In this document: positions 62,660 to 64,000 of the stretch, piece by piece | How the letters are laid out: each line of letters opens with the position of its first letter | How positions within the stretch are numbered: position 1 is the stretch's first letter | Origin: Myxococcales bacterium | Lineage (GTDB): Bacteria; Myxococcota_C; UBA6777 | Assembly: GCA_020632975.1 (NCBI GenBank) | Contig: JACKEL010000008.1 | Coordinates: 62,001 to 126,000 of the forward strand | Direction: 5' to 3' | Length of the DNA stretch: 64,000 nt | Notes under the pieces: model-generated | Database searches by the model: none | What the model was told of the DNA's origin: nothing | The model's input: only the letters and a program-made list of their open reading frames with translations | Position numbers and translations under genes: made by a program

Positions 62660-64000
62660 TCAGCGGGGACGGATCATTTGGAAATAACGTTTTACCATAC
62701 GTCGTGCGTTGGCGGGGACACGTTTTTCAGAGAGGACTTCTTCTGTGATACGTGAGTAGTCCGCATATACCTTGCGATAACTGTTGCTTGCAAAGCCTTC
62801 TGCGCTCGCATCGCGGATCACAACGCTACGTGTTGGACCACCACGTTTTTTACCGCGCAAGGTTTCTTCTCGAAAGTCTTTTGCAACATCCGCTGCTTCT
62901 TTCGCACCCATCTTGAAGCCATCTCCGCTGTTTCCAGCGCCTTTGCCTTTGCCTTTGCCCTGACCGTCTTTTCCTTGGCTCTTGCCTTGCCCTTGTCCTT
63001 GGCCCTTGCCTTGTTGGCCCTGACCGTCTTTTCCTTGGCCTTGCTTGCCCTGCTGCCCTTGCCCCTGTTGTCCTTGTTGGCCTTGCTGCCCTTGGCCTTG
63101 CCCTTGCTTACCTTGTTGACCCTGCTTGCCTTGTTGACCTTGCTGGCCCTGCTGACCCTGCTGACCCTGCTGGCCCTGCTGCCCTTGTTGGCCTTGCTGC
63201 CCTTGCTGCCCTTGTTGGCCCTGCTGACCTTTTTGGCCGCGTTGTCCTTTTTGACCGCGTTGTCCTTTTTGTCCCTGTTGACCGCGTTGCCCCTGCTTAC
63301 CTTGCTGACCACGCTGTCCTTGTTGGCCCTGTTTCTGGCCTTGTTGTCCTTGTTGACCTTGCTGACCCTTTTGGCCCTGCTGGCCTTTTTGCCCTTGGCC
63401 TTGCTTCTGACCTTGTTGGCCCTGTTGACCCTGCTTTTGACCTTGTTGGCCCTGTTGACCCTGCTTTTGGCCTTGTTGGCCCTGCTGGCCCTGTTTTTGG
63501 CCCTGTTGTCCTTGCTTTTGGCCCTGCTGTCCTTGCTTCTGACCTTGCTGGCCCTGCTTCTGGCCTTGCTGTCCTTGTTTCTGGCCTTGTTGACCTTTTT
63601 TGCCGCTGGCCTTTTGCATGAACTGCTGCATCTGTTGTTGGCGTTGTTGGTTGCCAAGGGACTGTTCTTGAACAGCTTGTTTCATTTGCTGGATTTGTTG
63701 TTTTGCGGCTTGGCGCGTGTCTTGTTGGCCAGAGCGTTGCGACATCTTGCCCATCGCTTTTTTCGCTTTGTTCATCGCTTGGCCAGCTTTTTGACGGGCA
63801 CCTGATTGACGGGAACGACGGGCTTTTCCGAGTTGTTTGGCAGCTTCGCGGATTTGATCTTGCATCTCTTTGGGGAGATTGCGGAGCATCTTCTCCATCA
63901 TCTTGGCAAATTGTCGCAATTGTTTTTGCGACATATTCTTTGTTAGCTGCTCCGCCAACTTCTTCATCGCGTCGTTCACGGCCTTCTGATCACGCGAACG
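62660..64000 (-). CDS. DUF4175-like protein, C-terminal part with Gly/Gln/Lys repeat (cut by the window edge)
   Basis: At least 447 residues; the frame is open at 64000, so the N-terminus is missing. A GTG at 63979 could start a shorter protein but no ribosome site is seen. Residues near the right edge (NDAMKKLAEQLTKNMSQKQL, MLRNLPKEMQDQIREAAKQL) look like the C-terminal helical part of DUF4175-type large membrane proteins. Then come ~220 residues of QGQ-KGQ low-complexity repeat (about 62940-63602 on DNA) and a globular ending (GAKEAADVAKDFREETLRGK, VYADYSRITEEVLSEKRVPA, RRMVKRYFQMI). Function unknown. DUF4175 proteins are usually next to MoxR/DUF58 genes, which would lie outside the window. 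Confidence 0.7.
   Translation of the reverse strand, partial: RSRDQKAVNDAMKKLAEQLTKNMSQKQLRQFAKMMEKMLRNLPKEMQDQIREAAKQLGKARRSRQSGARQKAGQAMNKAKKAMGKMSQRSGQQDTRQAAKQQIQQMKQAVQEQSLGNQQRQQQMQQFMQKASGKKGQQGQKQGQQGQKQGQQGQKQGQQGQKQGQQGQKQGQQGQQGQKQGQQGQQGQKQGQQGQQGQKQGQGQKGQQGQKGQQGQQGQQGQKQGQQGQRGQQGKQGQRGQQGQKGQRGQKGQRGQKGQQGQQGQQGQQGQQGQQGQQGQQGQQGQQGQQGKQGQQGKQGQGQGQQGQQGQQGQGQQGKQGQGKDGQGQQGKGQGQGQGKSQGKDGQGKGKGKGAGNSGDGFKMGAKEAADVAKDFREETLRGKKRGGPTRSVVIRDASAEGFASNSYRKVYADYSRITEEVLSEKRVPANARRMVKRYFQMIRPR
62940..63602 (-). repeat. long tandem KGQQGQ-type coding repeat
   Basis: About 660 bases of degenerate codon repeat giving runs of Gly-Gln-Gln/Gly-Gln-Lys. In the opposite frame it gives a Leu/Ala/Pro-rich sham protein. 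Such arrays vary in length between strains. Confidence 0.9.

Overview
The window reads as chromosomal DNA of a Gram-negative bacterium, most likely a deltaproteobacterium in the wide sense (Myxococcota or Bradymonadota-like). The signs are large Ser/Thr kinases with long disordered N-termini, a MshEN/receiver/DUF4388 fusion, many lipoproteins and outer-membrane proteins, DUF1501 and DUF1549-type cytochrome-linked genes, and an envelope-directed ABC system. The taxonomic call is inference from gene content. I see no rRNA, tRNA, CRISPR array, insertion sequence or prophage. TTG and GTG starts behind good Shine-Dalgarno sequences are common, so several starts were set by the ribosome binding site and not by the first ATG.

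Layout. 1-9.9 kb: a signalling fusion, a HEAT-like protein, a secreted C2/Cys-repeat protein, ccmC, rho with a long leader behind a near-perfect promoter, and a YdjM-like membrane protein. 10.2-12.8 kb: a four-gene overlapping operon of ECF sigma factor, membrane anti-sigma factor and two lipoproteins. 12.8-18 kb: a LOG-family gene, then tesA-ybbA-ybbP. 18-24.7 kb: a multi-PAS hybrid histidine kinase and a receiver-HD-GYP (cyclic-di-GMP phosphodiesterase) pair, flanked on both sides by two related ~580-590-nt elements on the opposite strand. 25-33.9 kb: a reductive pyrimidine catabolism operon (preA, preT, dihydropyrimidinase, NCS1 permease, class III aminotransferase, CoA-acylating semialdehyde dehydrogenase). 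Divergent from it is a GNAT-cyclic nucleotide binding fusion. 35.4-40.8 kb: a DUF1501/DUF1549/haem-lipoprotein cluster. 41-46.3 kb: TPR and LolB-like envelope genes. 46.5-57.6 kb: xerD, an active Ser/Thr kinase coupled to a pseudokinase, rluD and a zinc-ribbon Ser/Thr kinase. 57.8-64 kb: an MFS-spermidine synthase-like fusion, a beta-barrel, two small envelope proteins, and the C-terminal part of a Gly/Gln/Lys repeat protein cut by the window edge.

The strongest candidate for something undescribed is the pair of large RNA-like elements at about 17993-18582 and 24068-24646 (minus strand). Each has its own sigma70-like promoter at the same distance from a shared 5' end, shared 5' and 3' sequence blocks, hairpins whose stems differ by compensatory changes, a conserved GNRA loop, a possible 5'/3' closing helix, and a Rho-independent terminator. 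They behave like a structured noncoding RNA family in the size class of OLE, ROOL and GOLLD. I could not assign them to any of these.
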